Positions 43,180-51,545 are shown, numbered from the stretch's first letter. The stretch: 64,000 nucleotides of DNA from Streptomyces lasiicapitis (GCF_014646335.1 NZ_BMNG01000004.1:62001-126000); one strand, 5' to 3'. Made by a program: numbers and translations. Notes: generated by a model from the letters alone, not told the origin.

Positions 43180-44322
43180 ATGCGCAGACGCCCCCTGACC
43201 TGGCTGATTCCCGCCCTCGCCACCGCCGCGGCGGTGACCGCGACCGTGGTCCTCGTTCCCGGTGGGGAGGGCAGGGATCCGGACGGCCGCACGGCGCCCG
43301 CCGCGCACGGGGAGCGGCCCGCGGGGAAGGGCAAGCCCGATGCGCGGGACGTGGTGCTCGCCGTGCACGGCGGGGCCGGGACCGCGCTCGACCGGGACAA
43401 GACGACTCCGGAGCGCGAGAAGGCGTACCGGGGCGGGCTCGCCGAAGCCCTGAAGGCCGGGCAGAAGGTCCTCGACAAGGGCGGCTCCAGCGTGGACGCC
43501 GTCCAGGCCGCCGTACAGCGCCTTGAGGACAACCCGCTGTTCAACGCGGGCAAGGGCGCCGTGTTCACCGCGGACGCGGGCCATGAACTGGACGCTTCGA
43601 TCATGCGCGGCTCGGACCTGAAGGCGGGTGCGATGGCGGGCGTGAAGAGCCTGCGCAACCCCGTCGCGGGCGCCCGCGCGGTCATGGACAAGTCCCCGCA
43701 CGTGCTGCTCTCGGGCGAGGGCGCCGACGACTTCGGGGCGCGGCACGGGCTGAAGACGGTGACTCAGGACTACTACTGGACGCAGGCTCGGTGGGACGCG
43801 CTGATGGCGGCCAAGGAGGCGGAGCGGGGCGGAAAGGGTGGCCGCAAGGGGAGTGCCGACTCGCCTGCGGCCGTCGCCGACGCGCAGTCCAAGGGGACGG
43901 TCGGCGCGGTCGCCGTCGACGGCAGGCGTGACCTGGCGGCCGCCACCTCCACCGGCGGCATGACCAACAAGCTGCCCGGCCGCATCGGTGACTCGCCGCT
44001 GATCGGCTCGGGGACGTACGCGAAGAACAGCACCGTCGCCGCGAGCGCCACCGGGGCGGGTGAGGTGTTCATCCGGGGCGCGGCCACCTCGACGATCTCC
44101 AACCTCATGGAGTTCAAGGGGGTCGGCGTCGCGACCGCCGCGTACGAAGTGATCGTCAAGCGGCTGCCGGGGCTCGGCGGCGACGGCGGGGTGATCGCGC
44201 TGGCGCCCAACGGGGAGTTCGACGCCCCGCACAGCAGCCCGGGGATGCTGCACGGCTATCTGACGAAGGACGGCAAGGTCGTGACGAAGATCTTCCCGGA
44301 CGAGACGCCGCCGAATTCCTGA
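43180..44322 (+). CDS. Isoaspartyl peptidase/L-asparaginase (Ntn hydrolase), exported
   Basis: A 380-residue type 2 asparaginase proenzyme. An N-terminal membrane/signal segment is at about 7-28 (LTWLIPALATAAAVTATVVL), so the enzyme is probably extracytoplasmic. The fold begins VVLAVHGGAGTALDRD, with NPLFNAGKGAVFT and ELDASIM. The autoproteolytic Thr is in SKGTVGAVAVDG (about residue 237) after a Lys/Gly-rich linker, and GAVAV...STGGMTNKLPGRIGDSPLIGSGTYA is the diagnostic beta-subunit block. AGGAG precedes ATG 43180 by 5 bases; the GTG at 43174 is less likely. Confidence 0.9.
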   Translation: MRRRPLTWLIPALATAAAVTATVVLVPGGEGRDPDGRTAPAAHGERPAGKGKPDARDVVLAVHGGAGTALDRDKTTPEREKAYRGGLAEALKAGQKVLDKGGSSVDAVQAAVQRLEDNPLFNAGKGAVFTADAGHELDASIMRGSDLKAGAMAGVKSLRNPVAGARAVMDKSPHVLLSGEGADDFGARHGLKTVTQDYYWTQARWDALMAAKEAERGGKGGRKGSADSPAAVADAQSKGTVGAVAVDGRRDLAAATSTGGMTNKLPGRIGDSPLIGSGTYAKNSTVAASATGAGEVFIRGAATSTISNLMEFKGVGVATAAYEVIVKRLPGLGGDGGVIALAPNGEFDAPHSSPGMLHGYLTKDGKVVTKIFPDETPPNS

Positions 44323-44327
44323 CGGGC

Positions 44328-44385
44328 ACTTCCTGGTGCCCGCTTCCTGGCGCCCGGTCCTGGCGCCCGGTCCTGGCGCCCGCGG
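44328..44385. repeat. 13-14 bp tandem repeat
   Basis: About four copies of TCCTGGCGCCCGG follow the asparaginase stop directly. The first copies vary (TTCCTGGTGCCCGC). Units are nearly palindromic (GGCGCC core), so the array could also fold, but it has no terminator-like single stem. Confidence 0.75.
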
Positions 44386-44401
44386 TGGGCTCTGCCGAGC
44401 G

Positions 44402-44449
44402 AGAGGTAGGCAGGCAAACTTGCAAGGTTGCCTGCCTACCTCTTACCGT
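44402..44449 (+). promoter_or_regulatory. 42-bp near-perfect palindrome over the promoter of the marR-type gene
   Basis: AGAGGTAGGCAGGCAA (44402-44417) and its exact reverse complement (44428-44443) flank ACTTGCAAGG, whose core CTTGCAAG is itself palindromic; only one base pair in 21 mismatches. TTGCAA (44420-44425), 18 bp and TACCGT (44444-44449) form a plausible promoter ending 6 bases before ATG 44456, so the operator covers the -35 and spacer and the mRNA is probably leaderless. Confidence 0.75.
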
Positions 44450-44455
44450 GGTGCC

Positions 44456-44905
44456 ATGGCCGAATCCGCTGGAAAACGTGCGTCCGCGGCGCCCGAGCGC
44501 CTCGCCGCCGAGCTGACGGTCGCCGTGCGGCACGTCGTGCGCCGGATGCGGTCCGCGGCGCCGGACACCGGTCTCACCGCCTCGCAGCGCTCCGCGCTCG
44601 CCCGGCTCGCCGAGGCCCCGGCCACCACGGCGGCGCTGGCCCGCGCCGAGCTGGTGAAGCCGCAGTCGATGCGGCTGACCGTCGGCGCCCTGGAGGCGCA
44701 GGGGCTCGTGGCCCGGTCACCCGATCCGAGCGACGGGCGGCAGTCCCTCATGTCGGTCACCGACCAGGGGCGCGCCGTGCTTGCCGAGATGCGCGCCGCC
44801 AAGAACGACTGGCTCGCCGCGGCCATCGCGGACGAACTGGACGAGCGCGAGCGCGACCGACTGGCCGACGCCGTACGGCTGTTGGAACGGCTGGTGCGCA
44901 AGTGA
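44456..44905 (+). CDS. MarR-family transcriptional regulator
   Basis: A 149-residue winged helix protein. The DNA-binding domain is at about 38-100, with LTASQRSALARLAE, the recognition helix AELVKPQSMRLTVGALEAQGLV and the wing RSPDPSDGRQSLMSVTDQG. The N- and C-terminal helices (LTVAVRHVVRRM; LDERERDRLADAVRLLERLV) form the dimer interface. No ribosome binding site is seen; the start is set by the promoter immediately upstream. It probably represses itself and the following isochorismatase-family gene, which starts 58 bp later. Confidence 0.9.
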   Translation: MAESAGKRASAAPERLAAELTVAVRHVVRRMRSAAPDTGLTASQRSALARLAEAPATTAALARAELVKPQSMRLTVGALEAQGLVARSPDPSDGRQSLMSVTDQGRAVLAEMRAAKNDWLAAAIADELDERERDRLADAVRLLERLVRK

Positions 44906-44963
44906 GCCCGGCCTCCACGCACTGAACTCGCCCCTCGCGCAGGCACGACCGAAAGGCACCACC

Positions 44964-45518
44964 ATGACCGCCACCACCCTCGACCCGAAGACCGCCCTCG
45001 TCCTCGTCGACCTCCAGAAGGGCATCACCGCACTGCCGTCCGTCCACCCGTCCGAGCAGATCGTCGAGCGGGGCGCCCGGCTCGCCGAGGCCTTCCGCGC
45101 GAAAGGGCTTCCCGTCGTCCTGGTGCACGTGGTCGGCGGCGCCCCCGGACGCACCGAGGGAGAGCTACGGGGACGCGGTGAAGTGCCCGCCGACTGGGCC
45201 GAGCTGCGGCCCGAGCTGAACCGGCGGGACAGCGACATCGTCGTCACCAAGCACCAGTGGGGCGCCTTCTACGGCACCGACCTCGACCTCCAGCTACGCC
45301 GCCGCGGCGTCACACAGGTCGTCATCGGCGGCATCGCGACGTCCATCGGCGTGGAGTCCACGGCACGCGCCGCCCATGAGCACGGCTACCACGTCACGAT
45401 CGCCGTCGACGCGGTGACCGACCTCGACGAACGGACGCACCGCAACAGCGTGGAGAGGATCTTCCCGCGGCTCGGCGAGACGGACACCACGGACGCGATC
45501 ATCAAACTCCTGGGCTGA
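44964..45518 (+). CDS. Isochorismatase-family hydrolase lacking the cysteine nucleophile
   Basis: A 184-residue protein with the cysteine-hydrolase fold. Asp16 (VLVDLQKG) and Lys96 (TKHQWGAFYGTDLD) of the catalytic triad are present, but the usual Cys is Gly129 in GGIATSIGVESTARAA. True isochorismatases also have Gly here, whereas nicotinamidases and carbamoylases need Cys, so a vinyl-ether hydrolase role or a divergent function is more likely than amidase activity. It lies downstream of the marR-type gene as a probable regulated target. AAAGG precedes ATG 44964. Its 3' end overlaps the convergent GNAT gene by 17 bp. Confidence 0.87.
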   Translation: MTATTLDPKTALVLVDLQKGITALPSVHPSEQIVERGARLAEAFRAKGLPVVLVHVVGGAPGRTEGELRGRGEVPADWAELRPELNRRDSDIVVTKHQWGAFYGTDLDLQLRRRGVTQVVIGGIATSIGVESTARAAHEHGYHVTIAVDAVTDLDERTHRNSVERIFPRLGETDTTDAIIKLLG

Positions 45519-46305
45519 GCGGCGGTCGGTAGATGTACGGCGTGGTCGTGCCCAGCTCCGCGAAGCCGAGCCGCCGCAGGATCGGGCGGCTCTGGTCGGA
45601 CGCGTCGACCTGGAGGTAGGGCACGCCACGGGCCTCGGCGATGCGGGCGCGGTAGGCGATCAGCGAGCGGTACACACCCCGGCCGCGCCACTCCGCCACC
45701 GTGCCGCCGCCCCACAGCCCGGCGAAGTCCGTGCCCGGCCGGAACTCCAGGCGCGCCGAGCTGATCGGCACGTCGCCCGCCATGGCCACGACCGCGTCGA
45801 GCGTCTCCGGCGCCGTGGTGAGCTGGTCGAGGATCTGCCGGCCGAGCGCGGTGCCGTCCGTGCCGAAGGCCTGTTCGTGTACGTCGACCATGAGCCGTAC
45901 GCCGTCCGCGTCCGTGACCGGGAGCAGCCGGACGCCCTCGGGCGGGGCCGTGTCCAGGGGCAGTTCGGCGACGGCCGCGACCATCAGCGTCTCGGCGGGC
46001 TCGGGCGTGAAGCCGGCCGCGAGGAGGCGTGCGGGCAGGTCGGCGGGCAGATCGTGGGAGTACGCCTTCCACTCGAACTCCACGCCGAGGGCGGTGAAGT
46101 GGCGCACCTGGGCAGCGATGGCCTCGTCCGCGGTGCTTTCGTCGAGCTCCGACCAGAGGACGCAGTTCCAGTCGTGCGCGGCGCCCATGCGCCGTACGAC
46201 ACCGCCTGCCCGCTCGATGAGCACGCCCGGCCCGTCCGGCCCGTCCGCATCCAGGTTCCGCCGCATCTGCCGGTCGTACGCCGCGAGCACCGCTGAGTGA
46301 TCCAT
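45502..46305 (-). CDS. GNAT-family N-acetyltransferase, two-half protein
   Basis: A 267-residue protein. The C-terminal half (about 135-260) is a GNAT domain with LWGGGTVAEWRGRGVYRSLIAYRARIA (split at the acetyl-CoA loop WRGRGVY) and VDASDQSRPILRRLGFAE. The N-terminal half (about 1-125) is a degenerate GNAT-like or mixed alpha/beta domain with WNCVLWSELDESTADEAIAAQ. Substrate unknown. ATG 46305 gives MDHSAVLAAYDRQM. The 3' end overlaps the isochorismatase-family gene. Confidence 0.82.
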   Translation of the reverse strand: MDHSAVLAAYDRQMRRNLDADGPDGPGVLIERAGGVVRRMGAAHDWNCVLWSELDESTADEAIAAQVRHFTALGVEFEWKAYSHDLPADLPARLLAAGFTPEPAETLMVAAVAELPLDTAPPEGVRLLPVTDADGVRLMVDVHEQAFGTDGTALGRQILDQLTTAPETLDAVVAMAGDVPISSARLEFRPGTDFAGLWGGGTVAEWRGRGVYRSLIAYRARIAEARGVPYLQVDASDQSRPILRRLGFAELGTTTPYIYRPPLSPGV

Positions 46306-46346
46306 GGAGGTCACTTCAGCAGCGGTGTGCGGGTGGGGCAACGGAA

Positions 46347-46964
46347 TTACCGCCTGTCCGCGGCTCGGGTGAGCGGCGGCAGGTGCAGGGACTTGGTGAT
46401 CGCGGCGAGGCGCAGGGCGAGCACGAGCCCGGCGGACGTGACCGTGGTCGCGGTCGGGGACGCGCCCGCGTGGTGCAGGCCGAGGTAGCACAGGGCGCCC
46501 GCCAGGGCCGCGGTCGCGTACACCTCCTCGCGCAGCAGCAGCGGCGGGAACTGGCCGCACAGCACATCGCGCACGACCTCGCCGGTGACGCCCGTGAGCA
46601 CGGCGAGGATGACGACGGCAAGCGGTGTCACCCGCGCGTCGATGGCGGCCTGCGCACCCATCACCGTCACCACGGACAGACCGACCGCGTCCACCACCAT
46701 CAGCGACCGCTGCGGCAGTTCGCGGTGGCGCAGATACAACATCGTGCCCGCACCCGTGCAGGCGACGACGGTGAGCAGCACCCAGTCGTGCGTCCAGTAC
46801 AGCGGGTGCCGGTCGAGAATCAGATCACGCAGCGTGCCGCCGGAGATGGACGCCACGAACGCGAGCACGAGTCCGCCGAACGGGTCCATCCGCGCGCGGT
46901 GCGCGGCGAGCACGCCACTGGCGGCGAAGGCGGCGATGCCGACGAGGTAGAGGGTGTGCAGCAT
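46347..46964 (-). CDS. TRIC/UPF0126 channel-like membrane protein
   Basis: A 205-residue protein with seven hydrophobic helices and the duplicated UPF0126 motif: SGGTLRDLILDRHPLYW (about 40-56) and TGEVVRDVLCGQFPPLL (about 124-140). Homologues form trimeric cation channels or glycine transporters. The final residues are basic. ATG 46964 shares one base with the stop of the small upstream gene (TGATG), so translation is coupled. Confidence 0.9.
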   Translation of the reverse strand: MLHTLYLVGIAAFAASGVLAAHRARMDPFGGLVLAFVASISGGTLRDLILDRHPLYWTHDWVLLTVVACTGAGTMLYLRHRELPQRSLMVVDAVGLSVVTVMGAQAAIDARVTPLAVVILAVLTGVTGEVVRDVLCGQFPPLLLREEVYATAALAGALCYLGLHHAGASPTATTVTSAGLVLALRLAAITKSLHLPPLTRAADRR

Positions 46965-47263
46965 CACAGGTCGGCGCCTCGTGAGTCCGCGCGCTGCGTG
47001 GCCGTGCCCTGTGAGACCGCGCCTCGCGAGTCCGTATTCCGCGAGCCCGGTCGCCGCAGCGCCACAAGAACCGCCGCGGACGCGGCGACGGCGATCGCCA
47101 GGGCGAGGGCGTCGAGGCGCGGGTCCGCGCCGCCGTACTGCGCCGAGGGACGGGACTGTCGATTCCGGGCAGGCGCGTTCGCGACGAGGACCGCCGTCAG
47201 CACGCACACTCCGGCGGCTCCTGCCGCCTTGAGCCACCACCTGGGATTTCGCGCCGAGAACAT
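46964..47263 (-). CDS. Small membrane protein coupled to the TRIC-like gene
   Basis: A 99-residue protein with a basic start (MFSARNPRWWLK), a transmembrane helix at about 11-30, a polar loop, a second helix at about 50-70 (LDALALAIAVAASAAVLVAL) and a polar Arg/Ser/Gly-rich tail. No family recognised and no clear ribosome binding site before ATG 47263; the TGATG junction with the next gene is the main support. Confidence 0.55.
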   Translation of the reverse strand: MFSARNPRWWLKAAGAAGVCVLTAVLVANAPARNRQSRPSAQYGGADPRLDALALAIAVAASAAVLVALRRPGSRNTDSRGAVSQGTATQRADSRGADL

Positions 47264-47579
47264 CCGCCCAGCTTGACCGCGGCGTGCTGGGGCGCGCCAT
47301 CGGTCACGTGGTCGGTTTCGGGGTGGCCGAAAGGACGAGTCGCCATGCGTCGGCCACAGCTCGGCCACGCGAGTGATGCGGGCCGTCGGCACCAGGTCTC
47401 GCACAAGCGCACGCAAACACCCGGCAAAGGCCGACCTGGCGGGGCCGGCCGTGGGGGAAGGTACGAGGTGGGCCGTTGCGCCATCACGCGCCGACCGCCC
47501 TTGAGGCAGCACGACGAGCACGCGCGGGAGGTGGCGGGAGCGATCGGTTGCGGGCCGGCCGGGCGAGGTGGCGTCGGCG
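47264..47579. other. Intergenic region
   Basis: This 316-bp stretch lies upstream of the small membrane-protein gene and downstream of the polyketide synthase gene, both on the minus strand. I see no coding frame with convincing codon usage. It should contain the promoter of the membrane-protein/TRIC pair; no clear hexamers or repeats were seen. Confidence 0.5.
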
Positions 47580-48620
47580 TCAGGCGTGCCAGCGGCAGCG
47601 CAGTGCCGCGGTCGTGAAGCCGGGCCCGAACGCGACGGTGTAGCCGCGTGCCCCGTCGGAGGGCGGTGCCGTGTGCGTGCGTTCCAGGACGCGGAGGACG
47701 CTGACGCCGCCCAGGTTTCCCTCGTTGGCGAGGGTGTCCGTGGAGTGCCGCGCGCCGTCCGCACCGAGGCCGAGGGCAGCCGCGGTGTCGGAGATGATGC
47801 GCGGGCTGCCCGGATGGATGACGGCGAACTCCGCGCTCTGCGGGCCGATCCACTCCAGGAGATGCGGCAGTACGTCGTCGGCCGCGGTCAGCGCCTTCCG
47901 GGTGGAGTCGAAGTGGAAGCCGTCCGCCGAGATCCGGCCGCGCTGGCGGTCGACGCTGCCCGGCAGGACGTACTCGTACGAATCCTCGATCACCAGGCCC
48001 GGGCCGAGGGGCTCGTCGGTGACGACGGCCGCGGCCGCGGAGTCGCCGAAGAGGGCCTTGTAGATCATCGCCTCTATGCCGGTGTCGTTGTGGTGGTAGA
48101 CGGAGGAGATGACCTCCGCGGCCACCACCAGGACCTTGCTGCCCGGCCGCACCGCGATCAGGTCGGCGGCCCGGGTCAGGGCCTGTGTGCCGCCGGGGCA
48201 GGCCAGCGTGGTCAGTGCGATCCGGCGCACCGTGGGGCGCAGCCCGAGCTGTGCGATGAGGTGGATGTCCAGGTTCGGCACGGACCAGCCGGTGGTGTGC
48301 GTGGTGACGATGGCATCGATGTCCCCCGGGGCGAGGCCTGCGGAGCCGAGCGCCGCGGTGGCTGCTCGCTCCGCCATGACGAGGGCGTCGTCGAAGGCGG
48401 CGGTGGCTCGCTCGTGGACGCCCGCCGTGCCGGCCACGGTGGGGGAGTCCAGGGGGCGGGTGAAGAACCGCGTCTGGACGCCGCAGTTGCCGATGACACG
48501 CAAGAACGCGCCGAGCCGGGGGTGCTCGGCGTGGTGCTGCCGTATGTCGTCGGTGATCTCAACGGTCGTGACCTTGTGATCACCGACAACGGTGTGAGGT
48601 CTGAGGACAAATGCGGACAC
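47580..48620 (-). CDS. Type III polyketide synthase
   Basis: A 346-residue chalcone/stilbene synthase-like enzyme. The catalytic triad is complete: Cys141 in TTLACPGGTQAL, His269 in FAVIHPGSPRI and Asn302 in NEGNLGGVSVL; FGPGFTTAAL near the C-terminus matches the GFGPG loop. It condenses malonyl units on a starter CoA. The sequence differs clearly from THN synthase RppA (the Cys loop, GWSVPNLD motif and C-terminus), so the product is uncertain. GTG 48620 has GGGAG seven bases upstream. No P450, cupin or methyltransferase follows; the neighbour is an MmyB-type regulator transcribed in the same direction. Confidence 0.87.
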   Translation of the reverse strand: MSAFVLRPHTVVGDHKVTTVEITDDIRQHHAEHPRLGAFLRVIGNCGVQTRFFTRPLDSPTVAGTAGVHERATAAFDDALVMAERAATAALGSAGLAPGDIDAIVTTHTTGWSVPNLDIHLIAQLGLRPTVRRIALTTLACPGGTQALTRAADLIAVRPGSKVLVVAAEVISSVYHHNDTGIEAMIYKALFGDSAAAAVVTDEPLGPGLVIEDSYEYVLPGSVDRQRGRISADGFHFDSTRKALTAADDVLPHLLEWIGPQSAEFAVIHPGSPRIISDTAAALGLGADGARHSTDTLANEGNLGGVSVLRVLERTHTAPPSDGARGYTVAFGPGFTTAALRCRWHA

Positions 48621-48735
48621 GAGATGGCTCCCACCGGCGCAGTCGTATGTGGAGGGCAGACATTAGGAAACGTACTGCACCTCGTCGAACGTGCGTCCAG
48701 TCGTGCCGGTTCCTGGTGCGGAATCCGCAGTGCCG

Positions 48736-49557
48736 TCACGTGGCCCGGAGCAGGGGCGCTCTCGCGTGCAGGCGCTCCCTTCCCGAGTGAAACACGAGGA
48801 TCATCATCCGGGCGCCCGGAGCGGTCAAGGGCTGGGCCGCGCACATGATGACCCAGCCCTCGCCCTTCTCGGCGTGCAGCAGGGGCCGCTCATCGCCGTC
48901 GGGGTGGGGGTAGGGCTTGTCCGCGCCGTACAGCGGCGCGGCCACCGGGTCGGCCAGTACTTCCTTCTCTATCTGCCGCAGGGTCTCGTCCTGCGGGCGC
49001 GTGGCCAGTGCCGCGCGCAGCTGTGGCAGCAGCATGGGAGCCCAGGCCGTGCCCCAGTCGAGCAGGATCTCGCGGGCGGCGGGGTCGAGGACCATCCAGC
49101 GCATGATGTTGAGCGGGACCTCACGTCCGGGGAACACCTCGGCGCATGCCTCGTTGTACGTGAGCATGTCCCACGACGCGTCCGTGACGTACGCGATGTG
49201 GGAGATGCCGTTGACCGCCTCCCGCCAGATGCCGGGGACCTCCTTGCCCGAGGAGAGGTGGAGGGGGCCGGGAGGGTCCTGGAGCAGGGCGTACCTGCAC
49301 AAGGAGGTCCATTCCTGCTCGTTCAGGCCGAACAGGCGGGCCACGTCGCGCAGGAGGGCGGTCGGGGGGTTCGGGTAGTTGCCGGACTCCAGGCGGTGGT
49401 AGGTGCCCAGGGTGCGGTGCAGGAGCTGGTCGACCTGGTGCTGGGAGAGGCCGGGGGCGCGGCGGCCCTGGCCCGTCGTGCGGACGAACCCGTGTGCCTC
49501 GGGGGCGATGAGGGCGCGTCGTTCGCGGAGCAGAGCGCGCAGCGCCGTCTTGTTCAT
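48736..49557 (-). CDS. XRE regulator with MmyB-type ligand-binding domain
   Basis: A 273-residue protein. An N-terminal helix-turn-helix (about 26-80, GLSQHQVDQLLHRTLGTYHRLESG) is followed by the MmyB-like PAS-fold domain (about 95-265), recognised by DASWDMLTYNEACAEVFPG, NIMRWMVLDPAAREILLDW and MILVFHSG. MmyB-family proteins control methylenomycin synthesis and others bind small ligands. ATG 49557 follows GAGGG; the ATG at 49581 is possible. It reads toward the polyketide synthase gene 115 bp away and may control it. Confidence 0.86.
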   Translation of the reverse strand: MNKTALRALLRERRALIAPEAHGFVRTTGQGRRAPGLSQHQVDQLLHRTLGTYHRLESGNYPNPPTALLRDVARLFGLNEQEWTSLCRYALLQDPPGPLHLSSGKEVPGIWREAVNGISHIAYVTDASWDMLTYNEACAEVFPGREVPLNIMRWMVLDPAAREILLDWGTAWAPMLLPQLRAALATRPQDETLRQIEKEVLADPVAAPLYGADKPYPHPDGDERPLLHAEKGEGWVIMCAAQPLTAPGARMMILVFHSGRERLHARAPLLRAT

Positions 49558-49966
49558 GGTGGGTAATCCCTCTTCGTACACGCCGAGTTGAGCATCAGCA
49601 GTCTAAATATTCGCAACTTCTTTGGGAATAAACATTGCCTGAAGAAAACGATCAGCCGATGAGGCATCATGGAGTATGCGAGACCATCGACCTGCAGGTT
49701 TGATCGTCGATGGGCTCGTGGGCACAACTCAGGGGCGTCTTGTTCGAGCAGCGTGAAATTGGCTGAAATTCCTCGGCGTTGGACACCCCCTACGCCTACG
49801 GGGTCGCAGTCGGGCAGTGCGCGGGACCGGTTGTTCGTATTCCGATCCGTCTGGTCGGAAACTGAGCAGTGTGTACCTGCGCGGCAGTTGCTGTCCGGTT
49901 CGGTTCCTGGGTTCACTGGCTGCGGCCGGTGCCGTCACTCGCCATTACGTAGCGGCCACGGTACCG
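49558..49966. other. Intergenic region with a low-GC stretch
   Basis: About 400 bp without a supported gene. Positions 49595-49660 are distinctly AT-rich for this genome (CTAAATATTCGCAAC, GGGAATAAACATTG) and probably hold the promoter of the MmyB-type regulator gene, which points left. The remainder shows no coding pattern. Confidence 0.5.
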
Positions 49967-49990
49967 GCCGCCCGTGTTGTCACGGGCGGC
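49967..49990 (-). terminator. Perfect 10-bp hairpin terminator
   Basis: GCCGCCCGTG (49967-49976), loop TTGT, CACGGGCGGC (49981-49990). It lies 20 bp beyond the stop of the Gfo/Idh gene in its direction of transcription. Confidence 0.75.
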
Positions 49991-50009
49991 GCGAGTGGCC
50001 TGGATTCGC

Positions 50010-50954
50010 TCAAGAGGCCCGAGTCGGCGACTGGGCCGGAAGTTCCGTTTCCTTCCGCGCGTTCACTTGGTCTTCCGCGTCGGCGAGGATCTCCGTCACC
50101 CGCAGCCCGAAACGCACGTCGCACGGATGCCGTTCTCCGCCACTCGCTGCGAGCGCCAGCGCGCCCACCGCTGACCGAAACGCATCGGTCGAGTCCCCCC
50201 ACCCGCTCTCGCCCCAGCCCGGCGGCGACGCCGTCCCGCTCTCGCCGCGGAACTCAAGCGTCAGGCCCGAGGCCGCGTGCGGCGCCCGCAGCGTGAGCGT
50301 CGAGGTGCTCGACGCGCCGCCCGCGTGCCGCAGGATCAGATGCACCGTGTCGGCGGGTCCGGGCGCCGCCGTCACCGACGTGACCTCGCCGAGCACCGCC
50401 GTCAGCACGGCCAGCGCGTGCGGTCCGACGTCCCACAGCCCGCCCTTGTCCGCCCGCCACGGCGAGTCGAACGCGCCGGTGCCGTCCGCCGCGAAGAACG
50501 AGCTGTACCAGTCGGCGCGCGCCGTGAACCACGGCCCGTCCTGCGCCTGGCGTTCCAGCCACTGCGCCATCGGCGGCGCGAAGCGGAGCGTGAAGAACAC
50601 CACGGAGGAGACGCCTGCCTGGTCCACGGCCGCGGCGAGGCGGCGCGCAGCCTCCGGCGACGTGGCCACCGGCTTGTCGAGCAGCAGATGGCAGCCGGCC
50701 GCCGCGGCCCGCTCGGCCAGCGGCGCCTGCACGTCCGGCGGCACCGCGAACGCGACCGCGTCGCTCACGGCGAACAACTCGTCGACGTCCTCGTACGCCG
50801 TCGTGGCGTACGACGACGCCAGCTCGGCCGCCGCTTTCGCGCGGCGCCCCCATATTCCGGCCAGCGTGGCATCGGGATGTGCGGCGAGTACCGGCGCGTG
50901 CGTCTGTGTCGCCCACGGCCCTGTTCCGATCAAACCCACTCGAAGTCTGCTCAT
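50010..50954 (-). CDS. Gfo/Idh/MocA-family oxidoreductase
   Basis: A 314-residue NAD(P)-dependent dehydrogenase. The Rossmann motif is GLIGTGPWATQTHAPVL (about residues 8-24), DAVAFAVPPDVQAPLAERAAAAG leads to the catalytic-lysine motif LLDKPVA (EKP variant with Asp), and the C-terminal domain contains WDVGPHALAVLTAVLG with the conserved Asp-x3-His. The sugar or cyclitol substrate is not evident. The start ATG 50954 precedes a strand MSRLRVGLIG. It is alone between two gaps. Confidence 0.88.
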   Translation of the reverse strand: MSRLRVGLIGTGPWATQTHAPVLAAHPDATLAGIWGRRAKAAAELASSYATTAYEDVDELFAVSDAVAFAVPPDVQAPLAERAAAAGCHLLLDKPVATSPEAARRLAAAVDQAGVSSVVFFTLRFAPPMAQWLERQAQDGPWFTARADWYSSFFAADGTGAFDSPWRADKGGLWDVGPHALAVLTAVLGEVTSVTAAPGPADTVHLILRHAGGASSTSTLTLRAPHAASGLTLEFRGESGTASPPGWGESGWGDSTDAFRSAVGALALAASGGERHPCDVRFGLRVTEILADAEDQVNARKETELPAQSPTRAS

Positions 50955-51247
50955 GCGCGCAGTATGGCGGAGCTGACTGTGGCGGCAGTATGGCTCGGAG
51001 GGGCATGAGGCCGGGTCCGGTTGATGCGGGGGACTGGGGCCGGGCCGCTCGGTGGGAGTGGGTTGCCTCCGGATGTCCAAGGTCTGGACCTTTTCTCGCA
51101 ACCGCTTTCCCTAAGCCCTTCTCCTCGGCTCTCTCCCTTGTGGCTTACTGCGTATGGGGAGAGGCTGGGTGTGCGACCCGGCGCACACTGTTCGTTTCGC
51201 GGTACGCCATTCGACACTCCGTCAACTCTCCTCCTGTGAATGGCAAT
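50955..51247. other. Intergenic region upstream of the oxidoreductase gene
   Basis: About 290 bp. An 88-codon frame on the minus strand has atypical third-position use and no homology that I recognise. GGAGGAG at about 51228-51234 (complement) could serve a very short peptide frame, but nothing is certain. Confidence 0.4.
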
Positions 51248-51355
51248 TCATGGCCACAGCTTGGCGTGGGGTGAATTCGCATTCACTTGTGGCTGATAGC
51301 CGTCGTCCGGAAGGTCAGGTGCGACCTGTCCTGACTGTCCGGGAGTTTCCGACAT
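51248..51355 (-). CDS. Candidate small peptide gene, 35 residues
   Basis: The frame begins MSETPGQSGQVAPDLPDDGY and ends NSPHAKLWP. GAAGG lies five bases before ATG 51355, a good ribosome binding site. The peptide is acidic in the middle, Gln/Asn/Pro-rich, with one Trp and no Cys. Third-position GC is about 57 percent, lower than normal genes here, which weakens the case but is common for tiny peptides. It is divergent from a TetR gene. No modifying enzyme is adjacent. Function unknown. Confidence 0.4.
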   Translation of the reverse strand: MSETPGQSGQVAPDLPDDGYQPQVNANSPHAKLWP

Positions 51356-51545
51356 TTGGCCTTCAGGTGGGTGCGCGGCTCTCGGGGTGTTCGCGGGGAT
51401 CGGCGGCACCGACTCCACCGCGTTCGCGGCACCGTGATCCGCGTCTCTGTGTCCAGTCCGCCCGATTCGCGTTCCTGGCGGCGCCGCGCGCCATACGCTC
51501 GGACATGGCCGCCCAAGTGGGCCGCCACCGACGGAAAGTGACACC

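Noticed and set aside
50951..51217. 88-codon minus-strand frame between the oxidoreductase and peptide candidate
   Set aside because: Codon third positions are not GC-biased as in real genes here, and no homology was recognised.
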